Shown here: positions 63,358 through 64,000 of the stretch, piece after piece
Position numbering within the stretch: position 1 is the stretch's first letter
Layout: the number at the start of each line of letters is the position of its first letter
Source of the DNA: Uranotaenia lowii
Lineage: Eukaryota; Arthropoda; Insecta; Diptera; Culicidae
Assembly: GCF_029784155.1 (NCBI RefSeq)
Contig: NC_073692.1
Coordinates: 13,931,752-13,995,751, forward strand
Length of the DNA stretch: 64,000 bases
Direction of reading: 5' to 3'
The notes under the pieces: model-generated
The model's input: the letters and a program-made list of their open reading frames with translations, nothing else
What the model was told of the DNA's origin: nothing
Database searches by the model: none
Translations under genes and position numbers: made by a program

Positions 63358-64000
63358 TTTAAAAAAAACTGCAAGATTTACATATTGCGAACCAAATACG
63401 AGATATTTCGTTTTTTCGCTAACCGCTAGTATGTTCCATAAAAAGCATAATTCAAATGTCATGAATCTAATGATTAAACCACATTTTACAAAATGTAACA
63501 CAACACTTCCCGTTACTGAAATATCTATATTAAATTAGCAGATTTTTGTCTATTGAATTCTGAAACATAACATGCCAAATTTCAGTGTCCTTAATTTGAT
63601 AATCTATGACGGAAAACATCCAAATTTGCATTCTATATCTCAGAAACCGCTGGACTAAATTTTAAAAATTTAGCATTTTTAAGTAACGTTAAATAGTGTG
63701 TTCAATTTTGTCGAATAAACTTTGACACTTAAATTCAGTCCATTCGAGCTATATCGAAGTGTAGCACACTGTTGGTAAGGTTGTAAATGTACAAAAAATG
63801 CGATTTGCGAATCATATCCCAGATAAAAATTTTATGAGCCAAGTTATAAAGCCCTTATTCATGAATCTATTATTCAAATTTCTGTATTTCAGATTCAATG
63901 TAAATTCACTATTTCATTTACAATCCGATTCCCTGCCAACTCAACCGAACAGCAAACCGCGCATTCACGCCAAACTACGCGAATTCCTGATTTACTATCA
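63358..64000. other. AT-rich sequence at the right edge
   Basis: No gene recognised. The last 100 bp is GC-richer and may begin another feature cut by the window edge. Confidence 0.4.

Overview
The window is nuclear DNA from an insect, most likely a dipteran and plausibly a culicine mosquito. It is AT-rich, short coding exons are separated by introns of up to about 24 kb, and most intron sequence is transposable-element debris. The Tc1/mariner pieces carry the KLSKFPKKYL / MDDETYVK type of transposase known from mosquito DD37E elements. The species call is inference; no search was possible.

The only host gene family seen is a tandem, same-strand (+) array of three haemolymph juvenile-hormone-binding-protein / takeout-like genes (JHBP fold, secreted lipid carriers). 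Gene A lacks its first exon, which is probably left of the window (exons at 3013-3250, 3316-3449, 10659-11014). Gene B is complete (15777-15843, 39745-39982, 40043-40176, 48392-48693; 246 aa). Gene C is complete (50140-50203, 59402-59642, 59710-59843, 59904-60220; 251 aa). All three share intron phases 1, 2 and 1 and a third coding exon of exactly 134 nt, so they arose by duplication of one ancestor. Genes B and C each have a TATA box 34 bp upstream of an initiator-like A. Part of a fourth, unrecognised coding exon lies on the minus strand at 41341-41497, inside intron 3 of gene B.

Intron contents, left to right. Gene A intron 3 (3450-10658): a PIF/Harbinger-like MITE, a tiny poly(A) retro-insert, and a hAT element (5918-8351) with a second hAT element nested in it. 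Spacer A-B: a TA-flanked MITE with repeated subterminal motifs (12478-13720). Gene B intron 1 (23.9 kb): a Helentron-like 3' end, two tRNA-derived SINEs, a hAT MITE, a decayed Jockey/CR1-type LINE, a DD37E mariner broken by LTR-element sequence (26867-31516), a TA MITE with a nested PIF MITE, a 5'-truncated RTE-like LINE with an open reverse transcriptase and perfect target-site duplications (33836-35590), and a pogo-like remnant. Gene B intron 3: inverted GGCCGAATGG minisatellite arms, an unknown degenerate ORF and a Helentron-like element (45107-48236). Gene C intron 1: palindromic and TA MITEs and a stack of elements nested up to four deep (55.8-59.3 kb). Downstream of gene C: an imperfect palindrome (61020-61747) and a rearranged mariner with 204-bp inverted arms sitting inside a TGACAAAAA minisatellite (62119-63357).

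The exons are short islands in a repeat-built matrix. Functionally the window is one secreted-carrier gene cluster; the rest is a layered record of insertions, many with target-site duplications that can be read directly.
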